Source: JBBTIS01 sp038059855
Lineage (GTDB): Bacteria > Elusimicrobiota > Elusimicrobia > JACQPE01
Length of the DNA: 25,151 nt
Direction: 5' to 3'
Assembly: GCA_964357255.1 (NCBI GenBank)
Contig: CAYHKQ010000034.1
Span: 1-25,151 of the forward strand
Made by a program: the position numbers and the translations under genes. Below are positions 7,174-15,058 of this stretch, piece after piece (the first letter of the stretch is position 1; each line of letters opens with the position of its first letter). The notes beneath the pieces were generated by a model, which saw only the letters and a program-made list of their open reading frames with translations, ran no database searches and was not told the DNA's origin.

Positions 7174-8062
7174 GGCCGAGCCGGCGTTCTGGGACGCGGT
7201 TGTCGTCGGCGGGGGGCCGGCGGGGTTAGCCGCGGGCCTTTACCTTTGTCGGGTGGGGTTTCGAACCCTGCTGTTGGAGAAAGAGCGATTAGGGGGGCAA
7301 GCCGGACTTATTGAAAAAATTGAAAATTACCCCGGATTTCCAGCCGGTATTTCAGGCAGGGCGCTGATGCGCCGGTTTGTGGCCCAGGCCAAACGTCAGG
7401 GCTTGCGTATAGCCAAGGCGCAGGCGGATAAACTTAGCCGGCGCAGTGGTTTTTTTGTAATTCAGGCTTCAGGGGCGGAGCTTTTAGCCAGGGCCGTTGT
7501 TTTATGCACAGGCGCTTCTTTTAGAAATTTGGGCATTGAGGGCGAAAAGCGTTTAGAGGGCCGCGGCGTCTATCACGGAGCGTTTGACGAGGCCGGAAAA
7601 TTTCGCGGCAAGACCGTTGCCGTGGTGGGCGGCGGCGACACGGCGGCGCATCAGGCCCTGCTGTTGTCGCGTTTTGCCAAAAAGGTTTATTTGATTCACC
7701 GGGGCGCTAATTTTAAGGCGGCCAGGCATCTTCAAGGACGAATGGCCCTGCGCCGCAACATTGTTGTTTTGTTTAATAGCGTGGTCAGCAAGGTTCAGGG
7801 CCGCGGCGTTCTTAAGGGTCTTGAAATTCAGGATGCCAAGGATGAGCGCTGTGGGCGGCCGGAGCTTTTAGACATTCAAGGGCTATTTGTTTTAATCGGC
7901 AAGGAGCCTAATATACGTCCGGCCCTGAATTGTTCGTTGGTCAGAGGAGTTTTTTATGCCGGGGACAACCGCCCAGGGGAGTTCCGGCAGGTGGGAATCG
8001 CCGCAGGCGACGGGATGCGCGCGGGCATGGAATGCGCTGATTATTTGGAGATAAGCAAATGA
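7166..8062 (+). CDS. Thioredoxin-reductase-like FAD flavoprotein lacking redox cysteines
   Basis: The product has an N-terminal FAD-binding GGGPAGLAAGLYL, then GGQAGLIEKIENYPGF, the NAD(P)H-binding VVGGGDTAAHQALLL, and a C-terminal YAGDNR...QVGIAAGDGMRAG, the order of a thioredoxin reductase. Where such enzymes have CATC after GRGV, this reads YHGAFDEAG, so the disulfide-reducing cysteines are gone. It may instead pass electrons from NAD(P)H to a ferredoxin, radical SAM partner or small molecule. There is no ATG, GTG or TTG between about 6929 and the first domain residues. The frame is open back into the SPASM gene, so the listed start is a tentative CTG at 7166; a +1 frameshift fusion with the upstream gene is the alternative. 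Its end overlaps the next gene by ATGA. Fold sure, start unsure. Confidence 0.8.
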   Translation: MRRAEPAFWDAVVVGGGPAGLAAGLYLCRVGFRTLLLEKERLGGQAGLIEKIENYPGFPAGISGRALMRRFVAQAKRQGLRIAKAQADKLSRRSGFFVIQASGAELLARAVVLCTGASFRNLGIEGEKRLEGRGVYHGAFDEAGKFRGKTVAVVGGGDTAAHQALLLSRFAKKVYLIHRGANFKAARHLQGRMALRRNIVVLFNSVVSKVQGRGVLKGLEIQDAKDERCGRPELLDIQGLFVLIGKEPNIRPALNCSLVRGVFYAGDNRPGEFRQVGIAAGDGMRAGMECADYLEISK

Positions 8063-9717
8063 TGGAAATTCTTCAGCGAAAAGACTGGCCGGGGCTGGCA
8101 TCGTTGTATCTTGCCCGGCTTCGGAAGGACGATTCTCTTGCGATTGAGTTTGTGGATACGCTCGAACCTGGGGTTTCTAAAAGCCGCAAGTGGGTGATGA
8201 TGGTGTCCACGCAGTTCGGCTGTCCCGTGGGTTGCCGTATATGCGACGCCGGCTCCTTGGGTTACGGCGGGAATTTGACGGCCCAAGAAATCATGGAACA
8301 AATCCGGCGCATCGTTCAAGAAAACCCGGAACTTGATATCCGCAGTCATCCTAAGGTCAAGATTCATTTTGCCCGAATGGGAGAGCCTTCTTTGAACACG
8401 GACGTTTTAGGGGCGTTGGCGTTGTTGGCCCAGGAATTTCCTTATTCCGGCATTATTCCAAGCCTTTCCAGCGTGGCGCCTAAAACCCCCAAGGCCGTTT
8501 CTTTTTTTGAGGAGTTGACGGCTCTTAAAGACCGCTATTTCTCCAATGGCCGGTTTCAACTTCAGTTTTCTTTGCACGCGACTGATGAGACCGCGAGGTC
8601 GGAGATCGTCCCTATTAAAAAATGGTCTTTAGAGGAGATTTCTTCTTTTGGCCGGCGTTTTTCCGGGACCGGGGATAGGAAGGTCACCCTGAATTTTGCC
8701 CTTTCCAGCGGCCAAGGGGTCGAGGCTCGCCAGATCGCAAGGATTTTTGATCCGAAAAAGTTTTTGATCAAAGTCACGCCGGTTAATCCGACGACGACCG
8801 CTGATCACAATCAAACCTCCTGCCTCTGGAACGAGCCTCCTAAATTCGCGTTGGACCTGGAACGCGACATTAAGGGATATGGTTTTGACGTGATTTTATC
8901 CCCAAGCCTTCCCGAGGAAATCGCCGCGGCCACTTCGTGCGGACAGTTGTGGTCCGAGGCGCTCAAAGCGGAATCGGCGATCGCTCTTGAGAATCAGCGT
9001 CGCGAGGACGGCAGTTATGTAACGACGGAAAATTTGAGGGAAAAAACTCAAGCATGGATGCTTGCGCTGGAAAGCTATCGCCGCCGAGATTTTTCTTTGC
9101 GGCCCGGGAGGGCGGGGCTTTTGGTCGTGGATATGCAGGATTTTTTCTTGAGCCCGAAGAGCCGGGCCTATTTGCCCGCGGGCCGCGCCATTTTGGCCAA
9201 TGTCTATAAATTGACGACATGTTTTCGGGAGCAGGGGAGGCCTGTGTATTTTACGACCCATGCCTATGAAAGTCTTCGGCTCGAAGGCGGGCCGATGGCG
9301 GATTGGTGGAGCCAGGCTTGCCTGGATGGAACGCCCGACTCCCGCGTGAGCGCAATGCTGGCTCCCGAGACGGGGCGGGTTTTTCGAAAATGCCGTTACA
9401 GCGCGTTTTCTAATCCCGCTTTGCATCGGGCGCTTCGCGCGGACGGAGTGGAGGATTTGGCGGTGGCCGGGATTAAAACGAATCTTTGCGTGGAATCCAC
9501 GGCGCGGAACGCCTTTGATCTGGACCTCAGAACCTTTGTGATTGCCGACGCGACGGCGGCCAAGACCGAAGAATTTCATTTGTCTTCATTGAAAGCCCTG
9601 GCGCACGGTTTTTCCTCGGTAGCAAGAACCAAAGAGGTCGTTGAAGCAATCGGGCGATTGGCCGGGGCCGAGGTTTTGTCAAAGCGACCGGACGCGTTGG
9701 CATGGCCGGCATCATGA
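8059..9717 (+). CDS. Fusion of RlmN/Cfr-like radical SAM domain with isochorismatase-like hydrolase
   Basis: The 552-residue protein joins two unrelated enzymes. Residues about 45-300 are RlmN/Cfr-like: STQFGCPVGCRIC with Cys55, Cys59 and Cys62, ARMGEPSLN in place of GMGEPL, FSLHATDE, and a late SCGQL whose Cys294 matches the methyl-carrying cysteine of RlmN. The usual N-terminal accessory domain of RlmN is absent, so an RNA substrate is doubtful. Residues about 350-535 are an isochorismatase-family hydrolase with Asp358 (VVDMQDFF), Lys444 (KCRYSAF) and nucleophile Cys477 (GIKTNLCVESTARNAF). The linker (about 300-345) is charged and probably helical. The frame is continuous with no sign of error, and ATG 8059 overlaps the previous stop. 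I do not know this domain pair from any described enzyme. Confidence 0.88.
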   Translation: MMEILQRKDWPGLASLYLARLRKDDSLAIEFVDTLEPGVSKSRKWVMMVSTQFGCPVGCRICDAGSLGYGGNLTAQEIMEQIRRIVQENPELDIRSHPKVKIHFARMGEPSLNTDVLGALALLAQEFPYSGIIPSLSSVAPKTPKAVSFFEELTALKDRYFSNGRFQLQFSLHATDETARSEIVPIKKWSLEEISSFGRRFSGTGDRKVTLNFALSSGQGVEARQIARIFDPKKFLIKVTPVNPTTTADHNQTSCLWNEPPKFALDLERDIKGYGFDVILSPSLPEEIAAATSCGQLWSEALKAESAIALENQRREDGSYVTTENLREKTQAWMLALESYRRRDFSLRPGRAGLLVVDMQDFFLSPKSRAYLPAGRAILANVYKLTTCFREQGRPVYFTTHAYESLRLEGGPMADWWSQACLDGTPDSRVSAMLAPETGRVFRKCRYSAFSNPALHRALRADGVEDLAVAGIKTNLCVESTARNAFDLDLRTFVIADATAAKTEEFHLSSLKALAHGFSSVARTKEVVEAIGRLAGAEVLSKRPDALAWPAS

Positions 9718-10673
9718 ATTTTGAAGACTGGAAGCCTCGGCACAATGGGTCTGGGTCCCGTTTTTACGAAGCCTGGTTTCTTAAACTTAACGACCCGGTC
9801 ACGCGGAACGCTTTGTGGGTGCGTTACACTTTATTGCGAGGCCAAGGCAAGGCATCGGCCGCTTGCTGGTATGTTGTTTTTGACAGTGAGCGCGGTAAAA
9901 TTTTTAGCGGCCGATGGGAGGAACCTTTCGAGCGTCTGGCCTTGAGCGGCGAGGCCGCGCTGTTTGCGCTCTCAGGGAGTTCGCTCGGGCTTCATCAGGC
10001 CCAGGGGAAAGGTCCTGACGTTGGATGGAAGATTTCGTGGAGGGGCGGGGATGTGCCGGCTTTTCGATTTGTTCCCGGAGTTCTTGTGAATTTGGGAATC
10101 GCGCGCTCGAATTATGTCGCTCCGATGTCGTTTGGATTGTTTGACGGGGAGGCCGTGGTTGGGGACCGGCGATATGTGTTTTGTAACGCTCCGGGTAGCG
10201 CGGGGCATCTTTGGGGTAGTCGCATGGCGGACAATTGGAGATGGGCGCAGGCGATTTTTACCTCTCAAGAACCGGCCAAAAATGCCGTGTTTGAAATTCT
10301 TTCGGCTCAAGTGCGAGTGGGGTCCTGGCTCGCGCCGAGGATGACGCTCGCTAATCTTTGGCACGAAGGACGGCTTTATCGCGCGGGAGGCGTTTTGCGC
10401 GCCCTGAGCAATCGCACCGAGCCCAATGCTCAAGGATGGGCGTTCCATGTGAATTTTGGGGATATAACAGCCGAGGGCTCTTGCGTTGCGCCCGAGTCTA
10501 TGACGGCCCGTCTAGAGTATACGGACACGGACGCAAGGCGCCTGGAGTGCCTTAACTCCAAAACCGGCGCGATGAAGCTTCGCCTGCTCAAAAATAGCGG
10601 GGAGCCTTTGGCCCAATACGAGCAGGCCGACGGGGCGGCCGTGGAAACGGTTCGCGGTCTTCCATGGCCCTGA
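9714..10673 (+). CDS. CrtC/tocopherol-cyclase-like lipocalin-fold protein
   Basis: About 319 residues, rich in aromatic and beta-strand-like sequence, with no membrane segment. The central GHLWGSRMADNWRWAQAIF (about residues 163-181 of this start) resembles the H-x-W-G and W-rich motif of the tocopherol cyclase, carotenoid 1,2-hydratase (CrtC) and AttH group, whose double lipocalin barrels bind hydrophobic substrates. The N-terminal WYVVFDSERGKIF and the WRGGDVP region also fit. If so, it may add water to, or cyclise, an isoprenoid or other lipid. I chose ATG 9714 because it overlaps the previous stop as ATGA; ATG 9702 is in frame and would add four residues. Assignment rests on motif resemblance only. 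Confidence 0.6.
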   Translation: MNFEDWKPRHNGSGSRFYEAWFLKLNDPVTRNALWVRYTLLRGQGKASAACWYVVFDSERGKIFSGRWEEPFERLALSGEAALFALSGSSLGLHQAQGKGPDVGWKISWRGGDVPAFRFVPGVLVNLGIARSNYVAPMSFGLFDGEAVVGDRRYVFCNAPGSAGHLWGSRMADNWRWAQAIFTSQEPAKNAVFEILSAQVRVGSWLAPRMTLANLWHEGRLYRAGGVLRALSNRTEPNAQGWAFHVNFGDITAEGSCVAPESMTARLEYTDTDARRLECLNSKTGAMKLRLLKNSGEPLAQYEQADGAAVETVRGLPWP

Positions 10674-11038
10674 AATTTATTTTCGTCTGGATCGAGGCTT
10701 ATGCCCGTCACGCGGGCCTGGGTTTAACCGACGCGGAGATTTTTGAAGATTTACAACGCAGGCTAAGCCTTATTTCCTGGTGGGCCGGCCTGACTGCGGC
10801 GATGGGGGCATCTCTAATTGGATTCGTTCTGCCGTTTTTTTGGCGCGGCAGGAGATCTTTTGATTCGTTGACGGACGACGAGAGCGAGGAATATCTTCAA
10901 TGGTTGCAAAATAGCCGAAACATGACGCTCAAGAAGCTTTTTTTTGCCGTCAAGTCTTTGACCCTGGCGGTCTGTTACGGCCAGGGCAGACAATTGGCCA
11001 AATTGGGTTACCAAAAAGGCAAGAATGGAGCGATATGA
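10664..11038 (+). CDS. Small membrane protein, probable partner of the GMC oxidase
   Basis: This 124-residue protein has one clear membrane segment (about 38-58, SWWAGLTAAMGASLIGFVLPFF) and a C-terminal helix set with NMTLKKLFFAVKSLTLAVCYG and LGYQKG. That ending resembles the short helical region found before the FAD domain in long-chain alcohol oxidases. The gene overlaps the previous gene by 10 bases and the GMC oxidase gene by 14, so the two proteins are likely made together and may form a membrane-held complex. No catalytic motif seen; the partner role is inferred. Confidence 0.65.
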   Translation: MALKFIFVWIEAYARHAGLGLTDAEIFEDLQRRLSLISWWAGLTAAMGASLIGFVLPFFWRGRRSFDSLTDDESEEYLQWLQNSRNMTLKKLFFAVKSLTLAVCYGQGRQLAKLGYQKGKNGAI

Positions 11039-12470
11039 TTTTGCGGTCATAGGTAGCGGCGCGGGCGGCGCGGGTGTTGCCGCTCGGCTTGTGGAGGGGG
11101 GCGCCTCTGTGTTGATGGCGGAAAAGGGCGGGTTTACCGAGGTTCGCCCGGATGCGATGGAGTCCGTTAACCGTTATTATTTTAACGGGGGGTATTTCAC
11201 CGTTTTCGGGAACGTTTTATTGGGAATTCCTACCGGAATAGCGGTTGGAGGGACGACAACGATTAATTCGGGCACGTGCATGAAAACGCCCTGGCCCCTG
11301 CTAGAGCGCTGGCAAGAGCGAAGCCGGGGCCGGTTTCAAGCGCAGTCTTTTGAGCGCATCCTTGACGTCGTTGGGGAAAAAATTAATATGCGGCGCGCCC
11401 CGGAGTCTACCATGAGCCGCTCCTCGCGTTTAATTTTGGAGGGCGCCAGGCGGCTGGGGATAGCCGGAGCGCATTTGCTGGAGCGCTGTGAAAATGGTTG
11501 CCAGGGCAGGGGCCGATGTTGTTTTATCTGTCCCAGCGGGGGCAAGATGACTTCTTATAAGGCGTTTCTCGAGCCGCTTCGGAACCATCCGCGTTTTCAT
11601 ATCAAAATCCGTCATGAATTGGCGGATATCGAGCCCGCGCATAGGGCGCGGGGCCCGGCGCGCATTCGCCTGCGCTCGCTCGATACGTCCAGGGTTGAGA
11701 CGGTTGAATGTCGCGCGTTGATACTGTCCGCGGGCGCCTTGGCCACGCCTTATTTTGTGCGGCGTTTTCAATTGGGGCGCAATTGGCGCCTGGCCGGCGA
11801 CGGCCTTAGCGTGCATCCCGCGACCAAGATTTTCGCGCATTTCGATGAGCCGGTCGAGGGGTGGAAAGGAGTGCCCCAGGGCGTGGGATTTACCGTCGAG
11901 GGCCAGGAGAGAGTCCGATTTGAAGGTGTTTATACGCCCCCGGAACTAGCCGCCATTACTATGCCGCTCGAGGGCCGGCGTCTGAAATGGTGGATGGATC
12001 GTTTCGGTCATGTCGCGACGTTTGGATTGATGATTCAAGACGAGTCACGGGGCCGGATTCGTTATCCCCTGGGGCCCGGATACCCCTATGTTCGCTATAT
12101 TATGATCGAGGCGGATCGGCGCCGAATGCTCCGCGCCATCAGGACCGTCGCGGAAGTTTTTTTCGCCGCCGGGGCAAAGAAGGTTTTGTTGCCGGTGAAC
12201 AGGAAAGCCAACGAGTTTGATTCGGCCCGGGAGCTTGGACGCGAGGATTTCAGCCGGGCTCGCCCCCAGGAAATTCAGATGATGGCCTTTCATCCCCTGG
12301 GAACCTGCGCCATGGGCCTAGTGACGGATGAGAATCTTCAGATTAGCCCCGGCATTTTTATTTGCGACGGTTCCGTTGTGCCCGAGAGTTTGGGCGTTAA
12401 TCCCCAGATGACAATTTATGCCTTTGCTTTGAGGTTGGCAGAGCATCTTTTAAAGGAGACGCTTGCGTGA
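11025..12470 (+). CDS. GMC-type FAD alcohol oxidase/dehydrogenase
   Basis: The 481-residue enzyme has the FAD-binding GSGAGGAGVAARL at residues 10-22, the GMC signature IAVGGTTTINSGTC (72-85), catalytic His423 in FHPLGTCAMG, and Asn459 in the C-terminal VPESLGVNPQMTIYAFALR. A cysteine-rich stretch (Cys155, 159, 165, 166, 169 in CENGCQGRGRCCFICP) resembles that of long-chain fatty alcohol oxidases. It likely oxidises a primary alcohol to an aldehyde near the membrane. The start ATG 11025 lies inside the small-protein gene, with AAGG before it. The downstream gene overlaps by GTGA. Family sure; substrate, perhaps a fatty or isoprenoid alcohol, inferred. Confidence 0.88.
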   Translation: MERYDFAVIGSGAGGAGVAARLVEGGASVLMAEKGGFTEVRPDAMESVNRYYFNGGYFTVFGNVLLGIPTGIAVGGTTTINSGTCMKTPWPLLERWQERSRGRFQAQSFERILDVVGEKINMRRAPESTMSRSSRLILEGARRLGIAGAHLLERCENGCQGRGRCCFICPSGGKMTSYKAFLEPLRNHPRFHIKIRHELADIEPAHRARGPARIRLRSLDTSRVETVECRALILSAGALATPYFVRRFQLGRNWRLAGDGLSVHPATKIFAHFDEPVEGWKGVPQGVGFTVEGQERVRFEGVYTPPELAAITMPLEGRRLKWWMDRFGHVATFGLMIQDESRGRIRYPLGPGYPYVRYIMIEADRRRMLRAIRTVAEVFFAAGAKKVLLPVNRKANEFDSARELGREDFSRARPQEIQMMAFHPLGTCAMGLVTDENLQISPGIFICDGSVVPESLGVNPQMTIYAFALRLAEHLLKETLA

Positions 12471-13120
12471 AAGTTTCGTATCAACGATATATTTTTGAGT
12501 TCGTTATGGCGGTAATAGTTTTTTCCGGGTCTTTTGTCGTCAATTATTACGCCGGTCAGTATGTCAGGTCTGTGGGCGCGAGTTCCCCTGCCATCCCCTC
12601 TGATTTGCTGTTGGATTTTCTTCCCCGCATGGACCTTTCGTTATTTTTTCTTTGGGGTTTTGTCGCATTCATCGCGTTTGCGACAGTTTCGGCGCTTGTT
12701 TGGGAGCGTGATCGCATTATTTATCTTTTATGGATGTTCGCGTTGCTCATTTCTTTGCGCGGACTCTTTATTATACTAACGCCGATGGGGCAACCCAAAG
12801 GGGCGTTCCCTATTGAAAGTTTTCTCTTTGAAAAAATGGGACAGTATATGACCTTTGGAAACGATCTTTTCTTTTCATCCCACACCGCCATGCCGTTTTT
12901 GAGCTTTTTGATTTATCGGAATATCTGGGCCCGGGTCATTTTTCTTCTATTTTCTTTAACGATGGCGCTGGCCGTTCTCCTGTGCCGCTATCACTATTCG
13001 ATTGACGTGGCGAGCGCCTTTTTCATCACCTATGCCTTAGTGCGCATCCATGGCAACCGGATGAGGCCGGCCTATAAGAGTTTTGTCGAATGGATATTTC
13101 CAACAAAAGAGTCCTTTTAA
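12467..13120 (+). CDS. PAP2-superfamily membrane protein of the sphingomyelin-synthase-like (PAP2_C) type
   Basis: This 217-residue protein has about six membrane segments and the catalytic motifs of the sphingomyelin-synthase-related branch of PAP2. FGNDLFFSSHTAMPFLSF carries His139, and CRYHYSIDVASAFFITYA carries His176 and Asp180. Relatives move or remove phosphate-linked head groups on lipids at the membrane surface. The ALLISLRGLFIILTPMGQP stretch before the first motif also fits. The GTG start overlaps the GMC gene stop (GTGA), with AAGGAG at 12452-12457. In this operon it could act on a lipid diphosphate or phospholipid. Function inferred from motifs only. Confidence 0.75.
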   Translation: MKVSYQRYIFEFVMAVIVFSGSFVVNYYAGQYVRSVGASSPAIPSDLLLDFLPRMDLSLFFLWGFVAFIAFATVSALVWERDRIIYLLWMFALLISLRGLFIILTPMGQPKGAFPIESFLFEKMGQYMTFGNDLFFSSHTAMPFLSFLIYRNIWARVIFLLFSLTMALAVLLCRYHYSIDVASAFFITYALVRIHGNRMRPAYKSFVEWIFPTKESF

Positions 13121-15036
13121 CCAGCGTTTGTCGCCCCATCGGGCCCCGTTACGGGGATGCCACCAGCGTGGGTTACGAGCTGTTGTTCGGCCAGGTTACC
13201 CGCGAACAGGGGATTTTTAGTCCGCGCGTTTGCCATGTTCTTTTTTCTTTGGATTATATCGCGGAAAATCTTGAAGCCCCGTCCGTCGTTTTGCAATACC
13301 CATCGCGCCGCGAGTTTATCCGGGAGCTCAAAAAGGGCTACGACTACATTGGGGTTTCCTTTGTGCTGGCGCTGTTTCATCGGGCCAAGGAAACCGTGGC
13401 CCTGATTAGGAAATATTCGCCATCCTCAAAGATTATTCTAGGCGGCTACGGGACGGTTCTTTCCGATGAAGTCTTAAAACCCTACGCGGACTATATTTGC
13501 CGGGAGGAAGGGGTCGGCTTTATGCGCCGTCTTCTGGGAGAGTCGGAATTGCCCCTGCCGTATAAGCATCCGATGGTTATCAGTCGTCTTAAAGTTTTTT
13601 CTTTTCCCGCGTCTAAGACGGGGATGATTTTCGCGGGCCTGGGCTGTCCTAATGGTTGCGATTTTTGTTGCACGTCGCATTTTTTTAAGAGAAAGCATAT
13701 CCGCCTTCTACCCACGGGCCAGGACATTTACAACGTGATCGAGCGCTATCTGGCGCTGGATCCGAGCATGGTTTTTTCCATTCTGGACGAGGATTTTCTT
13801 TTGAACAAAAAAAGGGCCACGGAGTTCAGGGAATGTGTTTTAAGGGGCGGCCGGCCCCTTTCGATTTTCGCGTTTTCCAGCGTGCGCGCCATCAGCCAGT
13901 ATACGACTGAAGAAATTTTAGAAATGGGCATTGACGGCCTTTGGGTCGGCTACGAGGGAAAGCGCTCCGGTTTTGCCAAGCAACAGGGCCGGTTGATAGA
14001 GGAAATTTTTAGGGAATTGCGCGAGAGCGGCATTACGGTGTTAGCCTCTATGATCGTGGGCTTTCCTTATCAAAACGAGCAAATTATCCGCGAGGAGCTC
14101 GATGGCCTTTTAAGCCTCAAGCCGAGCCTGGCCCAGTTTTTAATTTACAATCCGATTCTAGGCACGCCGTTTTATGAACGGGTCATGAGCGAGGGCCTTT
14201 TACACAAGGATTTCGCGGATGATCGCGAAGAGTATTACCGCAAATGCACCGGTTTTGTGTCCATGGTCCGACATCCTCATTTGGGGCCCGGTCAAATCGA
14301 GGCGCTTCAGCGGCGCTGTTTTGAAGAGGACTTTGCGCGCTTGGGCCCTTCAATTTACAGGGTCATGGAAACCTGGTTATTGGGATACGATAGACTCAAG
14401 GGATCCGACAATCCTTTTCTTCGCAAGAAAGCCCGGATGATGGCCGGGGATTTGCGCAAAACCTACCCTATTTTTCTCGCGGGACGTTTGCTCGGCCCCA
14501 ATAAGGCCGTGCGTCAATGGATCTCGCGCCTCGAGGAGCGCGTTCATCAATCTCTTGGCCGGCCGGTTTTTCTTGAGCGGTTCGCATCCGTAGCCGCGAT
14601 TGTCGCGGCGCTTTGGACCGGCCTTAAGCTCAGGCTTCATCTTTTTGAGCACCCGAAGCTTTCCCGGAATGTTTACCGGTGGCCGATGGAGTCGCCCAGG
14701 CTGGCCGGGGCGTGGAAACGCATTGCCGAATACGGGCCGCATGTTTCTCTGGAGATACGTCCTGAAAATCGCGTCTGGGTCCGGCTCGAAGAAATACTAA
14801 GTCATCAGGAAGCGCGGCGACTGGGCGATGATCTTGCCCTGGCCTTAGCCAGGCGCAAGGAGCATCTTGTCCTGGATTTGACCAAATTGGCCCATCTTGG
14901 CGCTGACGCGGCCAAACAGTTTTCGTTGAGCCTAAAGGACTATCGTGAGCGCATCAGCGTCGCGGCTCCACCCTCGTTTGTCAATCCGCGCGTTACGGCA
15001 TGGCTGGCCATTTTAAGCATACATCGTTTTCCGTGA
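13090..15036 (+). CDS. B12-binding-type radical SAM protein with STAS-like C-terminus
   Basis: The 648-residue protein has an N-terminal Rossmann-like B12-binding-type domain (about 10-150, with DYIGVSFVLALF and KIILGGYGTVLS). It lacks the cobalamin-ligating D-x-H-x-x-G, so cobalamin binding, if any, would be base-off without a protein histidine. A radical SAM core follows with Cys186, Cys190 and Cys193 (GCPNGCDFC) and IDGLWVGYEG. A helical region leads to a C-terminal stretch (about 550-640) resembling a STAS domain (LVLDLTKLAHLGADAAKQFS), unusual in this class. Relatives methylate or rearrange inert carbons. The start at 13090 overlaps the PAP2-like gene by 31 bases. Substrate unknown. Confidence 0.83.
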   Translation: MDISNKRVLLTSVCRPIGPRYGDATSVGYELLFGQVTREQGIFSPRVCHVLFSLDYIAENLEAPSVVLQYPSRREFIRELKKGYDYIGVSFVLALFHRAKETVALIRKYSPSSKIILGGYGTVLSDEVLKPYADYICREEGVGFMRRLLGESELPLPYKHPMVISRLKVFSFPASKTGMIFAGLGCPNGCDFCCTSHFFKRKHIRLLPTGQDIYNVIERYLALDPSMVFSILDEDFLLNKKRATEFRECVLRGGRPLSIFAFSSVRAISQYTTEEILEMGIDGLWVGYEGKRSGFAKQQGRLIEEIFRELRESGITVLASMIVGFPYQNEQIIREELDGLLSLKPSLAQFLIYNPILGTPFYERVMSEGLLHKDFADDREEYYRKCTGFVSMVRHPHLGPGQIEALQRRCFEEDFARLGPSIYRVMETWLLGYDRLKGSDNPFLRKKARMMAGDLRKTYPIFLAGRLLGPNKAVRQWISRLEERVHQSLGRPVFLERFASVAAIVAALWTGLKLRLHLFEHPKLSRNVYRWPMESPRLAGAWKRIAEYGPHVSLEIRPENRVWVRLEEILSHQEARRLGDDLALALARRKEHLVLDLTKLAHLGADAAKQFSLSLKDYRERISVAAPPSFVNPRVTAWLAILSIHRFP

Positions 15037-15058
15037 TTATGAAAAAGGAGACATCGGA

